NCBI RefSeq assembly: GCF_038433155.1
Contig: NZ_JBCDMW010000022.1
Coordinates: forward strand, 138,944 to 202,943
DNA from: Luteococcus sp038433155
Lineage (GTDB): Bacteria; Actinomycetota; Actinomycetes; Propionibacteriales; Propionibacteriaceae
Reading direction: 5' to 3'
DNA: 64,000 bases
Position 1 is the stretch's first letter. Each line of letters begins with the position of its first letter. The position numbers and the translations under genes were made by a program. This document shows, piece after piece, positions 32,550 to 41,059 of this stretch. Under the pieces are notes generated by a model. It saw only the letters and a list, made by a program, of their open reading frames with translations. It had not been told where the DNA came from and searched no databases.

Positions 32550-33026
32550 ATGTCGAATCCAGCCACGCCCCTGCTTCCCAGCAGGGTCCAGTTCAGCGAC
32601 CAGGCACTGACCTGGCGCGAGGCCGTCGCATTGGCAGCCCAGCCGCTGATCGCGGACGGCGCCATCGAGCCGGGATATGTGGAGGCCATCATCGCCACCG
32701 CGGAAGAAATGGGGCCCTACTTCGACTTCGGACGAGGTGTGGCCATGCCCCATGCCCGGGGTGAGGGTCTGGTGCACTCCCCCGCCCTGTCCTTCCTGCG
32801 CACCCGCACCCCGGTCCTGCTGCTGGATGATCCGGCCCACCCGATTGAGGTCTTCCTGTTGTTGGCCACCCCGGACAACACGTCCCACCTGTCCATGCTG
32901 CGGACGCTGGCCGGGGTGCTCACCGATCCCGGCCAGGTGGAGGCCATGAAGGCCGCCACCACTCCCGACGATGTCGTCGCCATCCTCGGCGGCAATCAGA
33001 ACAACCACCGACAGCACAACCACTGA
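32550..33026 (+). CDS. PTS IIA component (mannitol/ascorbate type)
   Basis: A 158-residue phosphocarrier that takes phosphate from HPr onto His68 (GRGVAMPHARGEG) and passes it to IIB. I use the ATG at 32550 (MSNPATP), because GGGAG lies 6 bases before it; the ATG at 32544 would overlap that site. It is the first gene of a five-gene operon, 11 bases before IIB, and matches UlaC-type proteins in order and size. Confidence 0.9.
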   Translation: MSNPATPLLPSRVQFSDQALTWREAVALAAQPLIADGAIEPGYVEAIIATAEEMGPYFDFGRGVAMPHARGEGLVHSPALSFLRTRTPVLLLDDPAHPIEVFLLLATPDNTSHLSMLRTLAGVLTDPGQVEAMKAATTPDDVVAILGGNQNNHRQHNH

Positions 33027-33037
33027 AAGGCAGAACA

Positions 33038-33325
33038 ATGAAGTTCATGGCAATCTGCGGATCCGGCCTCGGCTCCAGCTTCATGGTCCAGATGAACATC
33101 GAGAAGATCCTTGGTGAGCTCGGCGTCACCGGCGTCGAGGTGGAGCACTCCGACGTATCCAGCTCCAGCGATGGTGATGCCGACGTCTTCTTCCTGGCGC
33201 GAGACGTGGCCGACGGAGTCCACTTCAACACCCCCACCGTCGTTCTCGACTCCATCATCGACATGGACGAGCTGCGCGCCAAGGTCACCGAGACCTGTCG
33301 CGAGCTCGGCCTGGTGGAGGGCTGA
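33038..33325 (+). CDS. PTS IIB component (ascorbate type)
   Basis: A 95-residue protein with the phosphocysteine loop at its N-terminus (Cys7 in AICGSGLGSSF), characteristic of the lactose/ascorbate IIB fold. It carries phosphate from IIA to the incoming sugar at the IIC channel. It is 5 bases before the IIC gene and has AAAGGCAGA upstream. Confidence 0.9.
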   Translation: MKFMAICGSGLGSSFMVQMNIEKILGELGVTGVEVEHSDVSSSSDGDADVFFLARDVADGVHFNTPTVVLDSIIDMDELRAKVTETCRELGLVEG

Positions 33326-33330
33326 GGATC

Positions 33331-34710
33331 ATGAAGGCGATTCTCGACTTCCTGCAGTCGATCGCGTCCACCCCGGCCTTCCTGGTGGCGCTGATCGCCC
33401 TGCTCGGCCTGTTGCTGCAGCGCAAGAGCGCAGGTGACACCATCAAGGGCACCATCAAGACCTTCATCGGCTTTCTGGTCCTGGGCGCCGGCGCCGACGT
33501 CGTGGTGAGCTCCCTGACCCCCTTCGGAGACCTCTTCCAGCACGCCTTCCACGTCCGCGGCGTCGTCCCCAACAATGAGGCGATCGTCGCGGTGGCGCTG
33601 AAGCAGTACGGCACCACCACCGCCTGGATCATGCTGCTCGGCATGGTCTTCAACATCCTGATCGCCGCCACCACCCGGTTCAAGCACATCTTCCTGACCG
33701 GCCACCACACCCTCTACATGGCCTGCATGTTCGCGGTGATCTTCACCGTGGCCGGCTTCCACGGGATCTCCGGAATCCTCGTCGGCGCGCTTGCGCTGGC
33801 CGCCATCATGTCGCTGTCTCCGTGGATGCTGCAGCCCTTCATGAAGACCATGACCGGCAAGGACGACATCGGCCTGGGCCACTTCGGCGGCGGTGGCTAC
33901 TGGCTCGCCGGTGCGATCGGCCACCTGCTCGGCAAGTCCGCGGCCAAGAACAACAAGCCGGTCCGTTCCACCGAGGAGATCAAGTTCCCCAAGGGCCTGG
34001 CCTTCCTGCGCGACTCCACCGTCGCCATCGGCCTGACCATGATGATCATCTACATCATCGTCGTGCTCTTCGCCGGCCCCTCCTTCACCAAGCAGTTCGA
34101 CCAGGGCAACTACCTGATCTACGCCATCACCCAGGGCGGCAAGTTTGCCGGCGGCGTCTTCATCATCCTGGCCGGCGTGCGGTTGATCCTGGCCGAGATC
34201 GTGCCCGCCTTCAAGGGCATCTCGGAGAAGCTCGTCCCCAAGGCCATCCCGGCTCTGGACTGCCCGATCGTCTTCCCCTTCGCTCCCAATGCCGTGCTGA
34301 TCGGCTTCATCGTGAGCTTCATCGGCGGTCTGGTCTCGATGCCCGTGATGGCGGCCCTTGGCCTGTCGATCGTCCTGCCGGGCGTCGTTCCCCACTTCTT
34401 CTGCGGCGCGACGGCCGCCGTCTTCGGCAACTCGCGAGGCGGCTGGAAGGGTGCCGTCGCCGGAGCCTTCGTCCATGGCGTGGCGATCAGTTTCCTGCCC
34501 ATCGCCCTGATGCCCGTGCTCGGCTCGCTCGGCTTCGCCGGATCCACCTTCAGCGACTTCGACTTCACCACCATGGGCATCTACTTCGGCCTGCTGGGCA
34601 AGACCGGCAAGTTCGCCGTGATCGCTGGCCTGGCGCTGATCTATGGCGCCATGATCACCGCAACCATCGTCAGCCGCTCGCGTCGCAAGCCGGAGGTGGC
34701 GACGGCATGA
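33331..34710 (+). CDS. PTS IIC permease (ascorbate family, UlaA-like)
   Basis: A 459-residue integral membrane protein with about 11 hydrophobic segments, beginning LDFLQSIASTPAFLVALIALLGLLL. KSAGDTIKGTIKTFIGFLVLGAGAD and the GMVFNILIAATTRFKHIFLTGHH region are typical of the SgaT/UlaA family. It imports and phosphorylates a sugar or sugar acid together with IIA and IIB. The usual ascorbate-breakdown genes (lactonase, decarboxylase, epimerases) are absent, so the substrate may not be ascorbate. Its stop overlaps the transketolase start by 4 bases. Confidence 0.9.
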   Translation: MKAILDFLQSIASTPAFLVALIALLGLLLQRKSAGDTIKGTIKTFIGFLVLGAGADVVVSSLTPFGDLFQHAFHVRGVVPNNEAIVAVALKQYGTTTAWIMLLGMVFNILIAATTRFKHIFLTGHHTLYMACMFAVIFTVAGFHGISGILVGALALAAIMSLSPWMLQPFMKTMTGKDDIGLGHFGGGGYWLAGAIGHLLGKSAAKNNKPVRSTEEIKFPKGLAFLRDSTVAIGLTMMIIYIIVVLFAGPSFTKQFDQGNYLIYAITQGGKFAGGVFIILAGVRLILAEIVPAFKGISEKLVPKAIPALDCPIVFPFAPNAVLIGFIVSFIGGLVSMPVMAALGLSIVLPGVVPHFFCGATAAVFGNSRGGWKGAVAGAFVHGVAISFLPIALMPVLGSLGFAGSTFSDFDFTTMGIYFGLLGKTGKFAVIAGLALIYGAMITATIVSRSRRKPEVATA

Positions 34711-35567
34711 GCCGCTTGGCAGAATCCACACGTGTGCCGACCGCAGATGTCGGTGCGCTTTCCCGCCGGATCCGTCGGCTCCTGGTGAGCGAGTTGCTGG
34801 GGATCGGTTACGGACACTTCGGTGGAAGCCTGTCCATCGTCGAGGCTCTCGCCGCCCTGTACGGCCGGGAGATGACCGTCGACCCATCAAACCCGGCCTG
34901 GGAGGAGCGCGACAGGCTCGTCCTCTCCAAGGGGCACGCCGCCCCGGCCCTGTACGCGGCGCTCGCCGCCATCGGCATGATTCCCGAGGAACGGCTGAGC
35001 ACGCTCAATGCCAATGGCACGGAGCTGCCCTCCCACGCGGACCGACTCAAGGTGCCCGGGGTCGAGATGACCACCGGGTCCATGGGACAGGGCATCTCGG
35101 CCGCCGCCGGGATGGCGCATGGCCTCAGGGCCAGTGGCCGCCCCAACCGGGTCTATGTGATCGTCGGCGACGGTGAGCTCAACGAGGGTCAGTGTTGGGA
35201 GGCGGCACAGTTCATCGCACACCGCCGGCTCACCAACTTGGTCCTGCTGGTGGACGACAACAAGAAGCAGTTGGACGGCACCACCCACCAGATCTGCGAG
35301 CCCTTCGACCTGGTGGCCAAGTTCACCGCCTTCGGCTTCGACGCCCGTCGGGTTCCCGGTCAGGATGCCGAGGCGATCGCCGACGCGCTGGCCGAAGCCC
35401 GGGACGCCACGGACCGTCCGGTCTGTCTGGTGCTCGACACGGTCAAGGGTGCTGGGGTGCCCTACTTGGAACAGATGGCCAGCAACCACCATGTCCGGCT
35501 GGATGACGAGGGCAAGAGCGTCCTGACCAGCTACTTGGCGGATGTGGCCCAGAAGGAGGAACAGTGA
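34707..35567 (+). CDS. Transketolase, N-terminal subunit
   Basis: A 286-residue thiamine-diphosphate-binding half of a split transketolase. GHFGGSLSIVEALAALY, SKGHAAPALYA, GSMGQGIS and the cofactor motif GDGELNEGQCWEAAQF with a later NKKQLDG are visible. It pairs with the next gene to transfer two-carbon ketol units among sugar phosphates. It overlaps IIC by 4 bases and the C-terminal subunit by 4 bases, so import and the first metabolic step are tightly coupled. Confidence 0.93.
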   Translation: MSRLAESTRVPTADVGALSRRIRRLLVSELLGIGYGHFGGSLSIVEALAALYGREMTVDPSNPAWEERDRLVLSKGHAAPALYAALAAIGMIPEERLSTLNANGTELPSHADRLKVPGVEMTTGSMGQGISAAAGMAHGLRASGRPNRVYVIVGDGELNEGQCWEAAQFIAHRRLTNLVLLVDDNKKQLDGTTHQICEPFDLVAKFTAFGFDARRVPGQDAEAIADALAEARDATDRPVCLVLDTVKGAGVPYLEQMASNHHVRLDDEGKSVLTSYLADVAQKEEQ

Positions 35568-36517
35568 CAGCGCCGCTCGCGGGGATCGAACTCCGCAAGG
35601 CCTATGCCCAGACCGTCGAAGAGCTGTTCCGGGAGTTCCCGGAGGAGATCTACGCTCTGGAGGCCGACCTGTCGTCGTCCATGTCCACCGATCGCCTGGC
35701 CGAACCCATGGGCGAGCACTACGTCAACGTGGGGATCATGGAGGCTCACATGATCGGCACCGCGGCCGGTCTGGCGGCCGTCGGGGGTTACGCCTTCGTG
35801 CACTCCTTCGGCCAGTTCCTGACCCGTCGGGCAATGGACCAGATCTTCGTCTCCCTGGCCTACGCCCAGCTCGGTGCCTGTCTGGTCGGCTCGGATGCCG
35901 GGGTCACCGCCGAGCACAACGGTGGCACCCACATGACCTTCGAGGACATGGGGATCGTCCGGGTGATCCCCGGCATCCACGTCTACGACGTCTGTTCACC
36001 GGTCCAACTGGCCGCGGTGTTGCGCGAAGCACATCGCCGCAGGGGGCTGACCTATGTTCGGACCCAGCGCAAGGCACCGGCGGTGGAGGTCTACCCCGAG
36101 GGCTTCGGGGCTGCCGAGGCAGGGGCTGTCGTCCTACGCGAGGGCTCGGACGTCAGCCTGCTGGCCTGCGGAATCGAGGTGTCGGAGGCGCTGGCGGCGG
36201 CCGATCTGCTGGCGGAGCAGGGAATCAGCGCCGAGGTGGTGGACGTCTTCCGGGTCAAGCCGCTGGACGAGACCGTCGTGCTGGGCTCGGCCCGCCGCAC
36301 CGGAGCCGTGATCACCTGCGAGAACCACAATGTGATCAACGGCCTGGGGTCCGCCGTCGCCGAGCTGTTGGCGGAGCAGCTCCCCACCCCGCTGTACCGG
36401 ATCGGGGTGCGGGAACAATTCGGCCAGGTGGGTACGACGGCCTACCTCCTGGAGCACTATGGGCTGGGTCGCGCGGGCATCGCCGAGGCGGCGATCCGCC
36501 TGGTCAAGAGCCGTTGA
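35564..36517 (+). CDS. Transketolase, C-terminal subunit
   Basis: A 317-residue partner carrying the pyrimidine-binding domain (HYVNVGIMEAHMIGTAAGLA, with the Glu that activates the cofactor) and the C-terminal domain (VSLLACGIEVSEALAAADLL). It begins at a GTG overlapping the previous stop. It is the last gene of the operon and is followed by a terminator shared with convergent echA. Confidence 0.93.
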   Translation: MTAPLAGIELRKAYAQTVEELFREFPEEIYALEADLSSSMSTDRLAEPMGEHYVNVGIMEAHMIGTAAGLAAVGGYAFVHSFGQFLTRRAMDQIFVSLAYAQLGACLVGSDAGVTAEHNGGTHMTFEDMGIVRVIPGIHVYDVCSPVQLAAVLREAHRRRGLTYVRTQRKAPAVEVYPEGFGAAEAGAVVLREGSDVSLLACGIEVSEALAAADLLAEQGISAEVVDVFRVKPLDETVVLGSARRTGAVITCENHNVINGLGSAVAELLAEQLPTPLYRIGVREQFGQVGTTAYLLEHYGLGRAGIAEAAIRLVKSR

Positions 36518-36540
36518 CCCGGGGCGCGTGGCGACGCGAC

Positions 36541-36574
36541 ACGGTGCCCGAACCGAAGCCGGTTCGGGCGCCGT
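36541..36574. terminator. Bidirectional terminator after transketolase
   Basis: ACGGTGCCCGAACC pairs with GGTTCGGGCGCCGT (14 bp, one G-T pair). The right arm and the next 10 bases are identical to the hairpin at 31649. Confidence 0.8.
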
Positions 36575-36583
36575 GCCCTGCGC

Positions 36584-37360
36584 TCACTGGTGGGTGAAGT
36601 TGGGATCCCGCTTCTCGACGAAGGCGGCCATGCCCTCCTTCTGGTCTGCCGAGGCAAAGACCGAGTGGAAGACCCGGCGCTCATACATCACGCCCTGCTG
36701 CAGGTTGGTCTCATAGGCGGCATTGACCACCTCCTTGACCATGGTGGCGGCCACCTTGGACTTGGAGGCGATCAGCTCAGCGGTCTTGATGGCCTCCTCC
36801 AACAGCTGGTCGGCCGGCACGATCCGCGCCACCAGCCCGGAGCGCTCGGCCTCCTCGGCGTCCATCATCCGGCCGGTCAGGCACATCTCCATCGCCTTGG
36901 CCTTGCCCACCGCCCGGGTCAGCCGCTGCGAGCCACCCATGCCGGGGATGACGCCCAGGTTGATCTCCGGCTGGCCGAACTTGGCCTTGTCCCCGGCCAG
37001 GATGAAGTCACACATCATCGCCAGCTCGCAGCCCCCACCCAGGGCGTAACCGTTCACGGCGGCGATCACCGGGGTGCGACGGCTGGTGAACTGGTCCCAC
37101 CCGGCAAACCAGTCCAGCGTGTACATCTGGGTGGCCGACTTCTCCGACATCTCCTTGATGTCGGCGCCGGCGGCGAAGGCCTTCTCGGACCCGGTCAGCA
37201 CGAAGCAGCCGATTTCCGGGTTGGCGTCCAGCTCGGCGGTGGCGGCGGCCACCTCACGCATGGTCTGGTCATTGAGCGCATTCAGCGCCTTGGGCCGGTT
37301 GAGGGTGATGATGGCTACCCGGCCGCGGGTCTCCACCAGAATGTTCTCGTAGCTGCTCAT
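36584..37360 (-). CDS. Enoyl-CoA hydratase
   Basis: A 258-residue crotonase that hydrates 2-enoyl-CoA (methacrylyl-CoA in valine breakdown). Both catalytic glutamates are present, Glu112 in GYALGGGCELAMMCD and Glu132 in GQPEINLGVIPGMGG. It abuts mmsB on the same strand and ends the minus-strand operon begun at mmsA. The gene has no ribosome binding site that stands out, fitting translational coupling to mmsB. Confidence 0.92.
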   Translation of the reverse strand: MSSYENILVETRGRVAIITLNRPKALNALNDQTMREVAAATAELDANPEIGCFVLTGSEKAFAAGADIKEMSEKSATQMYTLDWFAGWDQFTSRRTPVIAAVNGYALGGGCELAMMCDFILAGDKAKFGQPEINLGVIPGMGGSQRLTRAVGKAKAMEMCLTGRMMDAEEAERSGLVARIVPADQLLEEAIKTAELIASKSKVAATMVKEVVNAAYETNLQQGVMYERRVFHSVFASADQKEGMAAFVEKRDPNFTHQ

Positions 37361-38266
37361 TCACGCGTCCTTCGACGTATTGGCTCGGATCTCGTTGATG
37401 ATGGCCGAGAAGTCCTTCGTCGAGCCGTCGCCCTCGTTGAAGCGACGGTAGACCTCCACGGCCAACGCCCCCATCTTGGCATCCGTGCCCGTCAGCTCGA
37501 TCGCGCTGGCGGCCAGCCCCAGGTCCTTGGTCATCAGGGCGGTCATGAAGCCGGGCGCGTAGTCCCGGTTCGCGGGGCTGGTGGGCACCGGGCCGGGCAC
37601 CGGGCAGTTCGTGTTCAGGGCCCAGCACTGGGCGGTCGCATTGGAGGCGACGTCGAAGAAGGCCTGGTGGTCCACCCCCAGGGACTCGGCCAGCACGAAG
37701 GCCTCGCTGACACCGATCATGTGGATGGCCAGTACCATGTTGTTGCACAGCTTGACCGCCTGCCCGGCGCCGGCGCCGCCACACAGCACGATCTTCTTGC
37801 CCATCGCCTCCAGCACCGGGCGAGCCGCCTCCAGGTCCTCGGGCTCGGCGCCCACCATGAAGGTCAGGGTGCCGGCCTCGGCGCCCGTCGTGCCACCGGA
37901 CATCGGGGACTCGATCGCCCGGTGGCCGGCGGCCAGCGCCATCTCCCGGGCCTCGCGGGCATCCAGCACGTCGACGGTGGAGCAGTCGATGAACAGGGTG
38001 TCGCCCGGGGCATTGGCCAGCAGCCCCTCGGGGCCGTCATAGGCCGCCTTGAGGATCTTGCCATTCGGCAGGCTGGTGACCACGAACTGCGCCCCCCGAA
38101 CGGCGTCGGCCTGGGACTCACACGGGGTGACCCCCGCGGCGGCGGCACGGTCGCGGGCCTCCGGCACCGGGTCGAAGCCCTGCACGGTGAAGCCTGCCTT
38201 GACGAGGTTGGCGGCCATGAAGCCACCCATGTTTCCGAGGCCGATGAAGCCGACGGTCTGGTTCAT
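37361..38266 (-). CDS. mmsB: 3-hydroxyisobutyrate dehydrogenase
   Basis: A 301-residue NAD enzyme oxidising 3-hydroxyisobutyrate to methylmalonate semialdehyde. The N-terminal GFIGLGNMGGFMAANL is the Rossmann motif, FIDCSTVDV and SPMSGGTTGAEAGTLTFMVGA are family signatures, and the catalytic lysine is in GAGQAVKLCNN (about 171). I start at the ATG at 38266 with AAGG upstream, not at the long frame starting inside the previous gene. It abuts echA; a hairpin separates it from the hydrolase gene. Confidence 0.93.
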   Translation of the reverse strand: MNQTVGFIGLGNMGGFMAANLVKAGFTVQGFDPVPEARDRAAAAGVTPCESQADAVRGAQFVVTSLPNGKILKAAYDGPEGLLANAPGDTLFIDCSTVDVLDAREAREMALAAGHRAIESPMSGGTTGAEAGTLTFMVGAEPEDLEAARPVLEAMGKKIVLCGGAGAGQAVKLCNNMVLAIHMIGVSEAFVLAESLGVDHQAFFDVASNATAQCWALNTNCPVPGPVPTSPANRDYAPGFMTALMTKDLGLAASAIELTGTDAKMGALAVEVYRRFNEGDGSTKDFSAIINEIRANTSKDA

Positions 38267-38313
38267 GATGGGAAAACCTTCCTGTGCAAAAGTTTGGGTG
38301 GGAGTGGGGAAGG

Positions 38314-38354
38314 GGGTGCCGGGCTCCGCTCGGGGGGCTGGGAACCCGGCACCC
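38314..38354 (-). other. Hairpin between hydrolase and mmsB genes
   Basis: GGGTGCCGGG (38314-38323) and CCCGGCACCC (38345-38354) form a 10-bp stem in the 109-base gap inside the valine operon. It may attenuate or stabilise the message. Confidence 0.5.
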
Positions 38355-38375
38355 GTCAGGTGATCACCTGGCCGG

Positions 38376-39443
38376 TCAGCCGCGGCTGGCCAACTGCGGC
38401 TCGGTGATCCGCTCATCGGTGATCGGCGCGAAGACCGCCGCCACCCCGTCGGGACCGACCTCGTCCAGCGTGGCGGGCTGCCACTGCGGGTTGCGGTCCT
38501 TGTCAACCAGCTGGGCGCGCACCCCCTCGACGAACTCGTGCCCACGCTGCATGTTCACCGAGACCCGGAACTCGGTGTCGAGGGCCTCGGCCAGGCTCTG
38601 CCCCTTGGCCCGACGCAGGGATTCCAGCGTCACCTTCAGCGCCAGCGGGCTGTTGCGGCGGATCCGCTTGGCGGCATCAGCGGCCCAGTCCTGCCCCAGC
38701 TCGTCGAGGGCCGCCAGGATCTCCTCCACCGTCTCCTGGGAATAGACCTGCTCGACGTCGTCGTGCTCGGCGGCGAAGCCGGTGGGCGCCGGCTGCGCGA
38801 AGCCCTGCACCAGGCCGGCGTCGCCGGTCTCGCACAGCTGCTCAACCAGGGTGGCCAGCTGGTCCTGCGGGACGTAGACGTCGGCCAGGCCGCACTCGAT
38901 CGCCTCGCCGGGGCCCACGTGCTGGCCGGTGAGGGCCAGGTGGGTGCCCAGGTGACTCGGCACGTGGGTGAGCAGGTGGGAACCGCCGACGTCGGGCACG
39001 AAGCCGATCCCGGTCTCCGGCATGCCCACCCGGGTGTCGTCGGTGACGATCCGGTGCGAACCATGCGCCGAGACCCCGATCCCGCCGCCCAGCACGATCC
39101 CGTTCATGATCGCGACATAGGGCTTCGGGTAGTTCGAGATCACCAGGTTCAGGGCATACTCGTCGGCCCAGAACTTCGCACCGTCGGTGCCGTTGGCCAG
39201 GGCGTCCCGGTAGAGGCTGACCACGTCGCCGCCCGCGCACAGGCCGCGCTCCCCCGCGCCGGCGAGGATCACCAGGCTGACCTGGTCATCATCCCGCCAC
39301 TGCTCCAGCACCTGGGCGAGCACGTCCACCATGTTCTGGTTGAGCGCATTCATCGCCTTGGGCCGGTTCAGGGTGATCACGCCGGCCTTGCCCCGGACCT
39401 CGGTGAGGACCTCGGGCTCGGGCGCGTCGGTTGCCTGGGTCAC
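38376..39443 (-). CDS. 3-hydroxyisobutyryl-CoA hydrolase
   Basis: A 355-residue crotonase-fold thioesterase freeing 3-hydroxyisobutyrate from CoA in valine degradation. GERGLCAGGDVVSLYRD, GIVLGGGIGVSAHGSHRIV, GMPETGIGFVPDVGGSHLL and the C-terminal SVNMQRGHEFVEGVRAQLVDKDRNPQW are diagnostic of the family. It overlaps mmsA by 4 bases. A second family member lies at 49253-50296. Confidence 0.92.
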   Translation of the reverse strand: MTQATDAPEPEVLTEVRGKAGVITLNRPKAMNALNQNMVDVLAQVLEQWRDDDQVSLVILAGAGERGLCAGGDVVSLYRDALANGTDGAKFWADEYALNLVISNYPKPYVAIMNGIVLGGGIGVSAHGSHRIVTDDTRVGMPETGIGFVPDVGGSHLLTHVPSHLGTHLALTGQHVGPGEAIECGLADVYVPQDQLATLVEQLCETGDAGLVQGFAQPAPTGFAAEHDDVEQVYSQETVEEILAALDELGQDWAADAAKRIRRNSPLALKVTLESLRRAKGQSLAEALDTEFRVSVNMQRGHEFVEGVRAQLVDKDRNPQWQPATLDEVGPDGVAAVFAPITDERITEPQLASRG

Positions 39444-40963
39444 GACTGGTCACCCCGCGGCATCACGAAGTGGGAGCCGTCCTTGGCGCCGGCGGCCCAA
39501 CGGGAGGTGACGGTCTTGGTCTTGGTGTAGAAGCGGAAGGCGTCCGGCCCGTGCTGGTTCAGGTCGCCGAAGCCCGAGGCCTTCCAGCCACCGAAGGTGT
39601 AGAAGCCGATCGGCACCGGGATCGGGACGTTGATGCCCACCATGCCGGTGTCGACGCGGTTGGCAAAGTCCCGGGCGGCGTCGCCATTGCGGGTCATGAT
39701 CGAGGTGCCGTTGCCGTACTCGTGGTCGCTGACCAGGGCCAGGGCCTCCTCGTAGTCCGCGGCGCGCATGATGCACAGCACCGGGCCGAAGATCTCGTCG
39801 GTGTAGATCGACATCTCCTTGGTGACCTTGTCGAACAGGGTCGGGCCAATGAAGTAGCCGTTCTCATGGCCCGCCAGCGTGAAGCCACGGCCGTCCACCA
39901 CCAGCTCGGCGCCGGCCTGCTCGCCCTGGGCGATGTAGTCCTCGACGCGCTTCAGCGCGGCCTCGCTGACCAGGGGGCCGTAGTCGGCCTTCGGGTCCAG
40001 GGAGGCGCCGACATTCAGCTTCTCGGTACGCTCCTTCATCTTGGCCACCAGCGCGTCGGCGGTCTCCTCGCCCACCGGCACCGCGACGGAGATCGCCATG
40101 CAGCGCTCACCGGCGGAGCCGAAGGCGGCACCCACCAGGGCGTCCGCGACGGCGTCCAGGTCCGCGTCGGGCATGATCAGCATGTGGTTCTTGGCGCCAC
40201 CGAAGCACTGGGCGCGCTTGCCGTTCTCGGCGGCCCGGACGTAGATGCTCTGCGCAATCGGGGTGGAGCCGACGAAGCCGTAGGCCTTGACCCGGGGATC
40301 GTCCAGCAGGGCGTCGACGGACTCCTTGTCACCGTTGACCACCTGGAAGATGCCGGCCGGCAGGCCCGCCTCGGTCCACAGCTCGGCCAGGCGCATCGGG
40401 ACGCCCGGGTCACGCTCGGAGGGCTTGAGGATGAAGGCATTGCCGGCCGCGATGGCGGGGCCGCACTTCCACAGCGGGATCATGGCCGGGAAGTTGAACG
40501 GGGTGATGCCGCACACCACACCCAGCGGCTGGCGCATGGAGTAGGTGTCGATGCCGCGGCCGACCGAATCCGAGTACTCGCCCTTGAGCAGGTGCGGGGC
40601 GGACATGGCGAACTCGACGACGTCCAGACCGCGCTCGATGTCACCGTGCGAGTCAGCCAGCACCTTGCCGTGCTCCTTGGAGAGCAGCTCGGCCAGCTCG
40701 TCGGCATTCTCCCGGACCAGGTTGATGAACTTGCCCAGGATGCGGGCGCGCTTCTGCGGGCTGGTGGCGGCCCACTCCGGCTGCGCCGCGGCGGCCGCGT
40801 CGACGGCCTCGGTCACCTCGGCGGCGGTGGCCAGCGCCACCTTGGCCTGGACGACGCCCTCGCTGGGGTTGTAGACGTCACCGAAGCGGCCGGACTTGCC
40901 CTGCACGACGGCCCCGTTGATGTAGTGGTGAACTTCCCTGATGGTGGTTTCAGTCATGGTCAT
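39440..40963 (-). CDS. mmsA: Methylmalonate-semialdehyde dehydrogenase (CoA-acylating)
   Basis: A 507-residue aldehyde dehydrogenase converting methylmalonate semialdehyde to propionyl-CoA with NAD and CoA. The nucleophile is the Cys in GSAGERCMAIS (about 286), and ITPFNFPAMIPLWKCGPAI and CFGGAKNHMLIMPDAD mark the MmsA group. AAGGACAATG sits just before the ATG. It leads a tight operon with the hydrolase, mmsB and echA, which together degrade the valine skeleton; propionyl-CoA would feed the methylmalonyl pathway. Confidence 0.94.
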   Translation of the reverse strand: MTMTETTIREVHHYINGAVVQGKSGRFGDVYNPSEGVVQAKVALATAAEVTEAVDAAAAAQPEWAATSPQKRARILGKFINLVRENADELAELLSKEHGKVLADSHGDIERGLDVVEFAMSAPHLLKGEYSDSVGRGIDTYSMRQPLGVVCGITPFNFPAMIPLWKCGPAIAAGNAFILKPSERDPGVPMRLAELWTEAGLPAGIFQVVNGDKESVDALLDDPRVKAYGFVGSTPIAQSIYVRAAENGKRAQCFGGAKNHMLIMPDADLDAVADALVGAAFGSAGERCMAISVAVPVGEETADALVAKMKERTEKLNVGASLDPKADYGPLVSEAALKRVEDYIAQGEQAGAELVVDGRGFTLAGHENGYFIGPTLFDKVTKEMSIYTDEIFGPVLCIMRAADYEEALALVSDHEYGNGTSIMTRNGDAARDFANRVDTGMVGINVPIPVPIGFYTFGGWKASGFGDLNQHGPDAFRFYTKTKTVTSRWAAGAKDGSHFVMPRGDQS

Positions 40964-41000
40964 TGTCCTTCGCCGCGTTGGTCTCCGTTGACAGCCAAAA

Positions 41001-41016
41001 TGTGGCTTTAGTCACA
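41001..41016. promoter_or_regulatory. CRP/GlxR-like site at mmsA promoter
   Basis: TGTGGCTTTAGTCACA matches TGTGA-N6-TCACA at nine of ten positions and is centred on the predicted mmsA start site near 41009. Confidence 0.6.
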
Positions 41017-41044
41017 CAGTACATAGTTTGACTTCCAAATACTA
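41016..41044 (-). promoter_or_regulatory. mmsA promoter, third member of a promoter family
   Basis: On the minus strand TAGTAT and TACTGT (41016-41021) are 17 bases apart. A degenerate GTACATA-N10-CAAATAC (41019-41042) sits at the same offset from the -10 as the palindromes at the acyl-CoA dehydrogenase and thiolase promoters. Confidence 0.45.
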
Positions 41045-41059
41045 GAGGCCGTCTCGAAA

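Noticed and set aside
31630..36583. Genomic island with att sites at the duplicated hairpins
   Set aside because: No integrase, transposase or tRNA target is present, base composition is unchanged, and both copies sit exactly between convergent genes, which suits terminators better.
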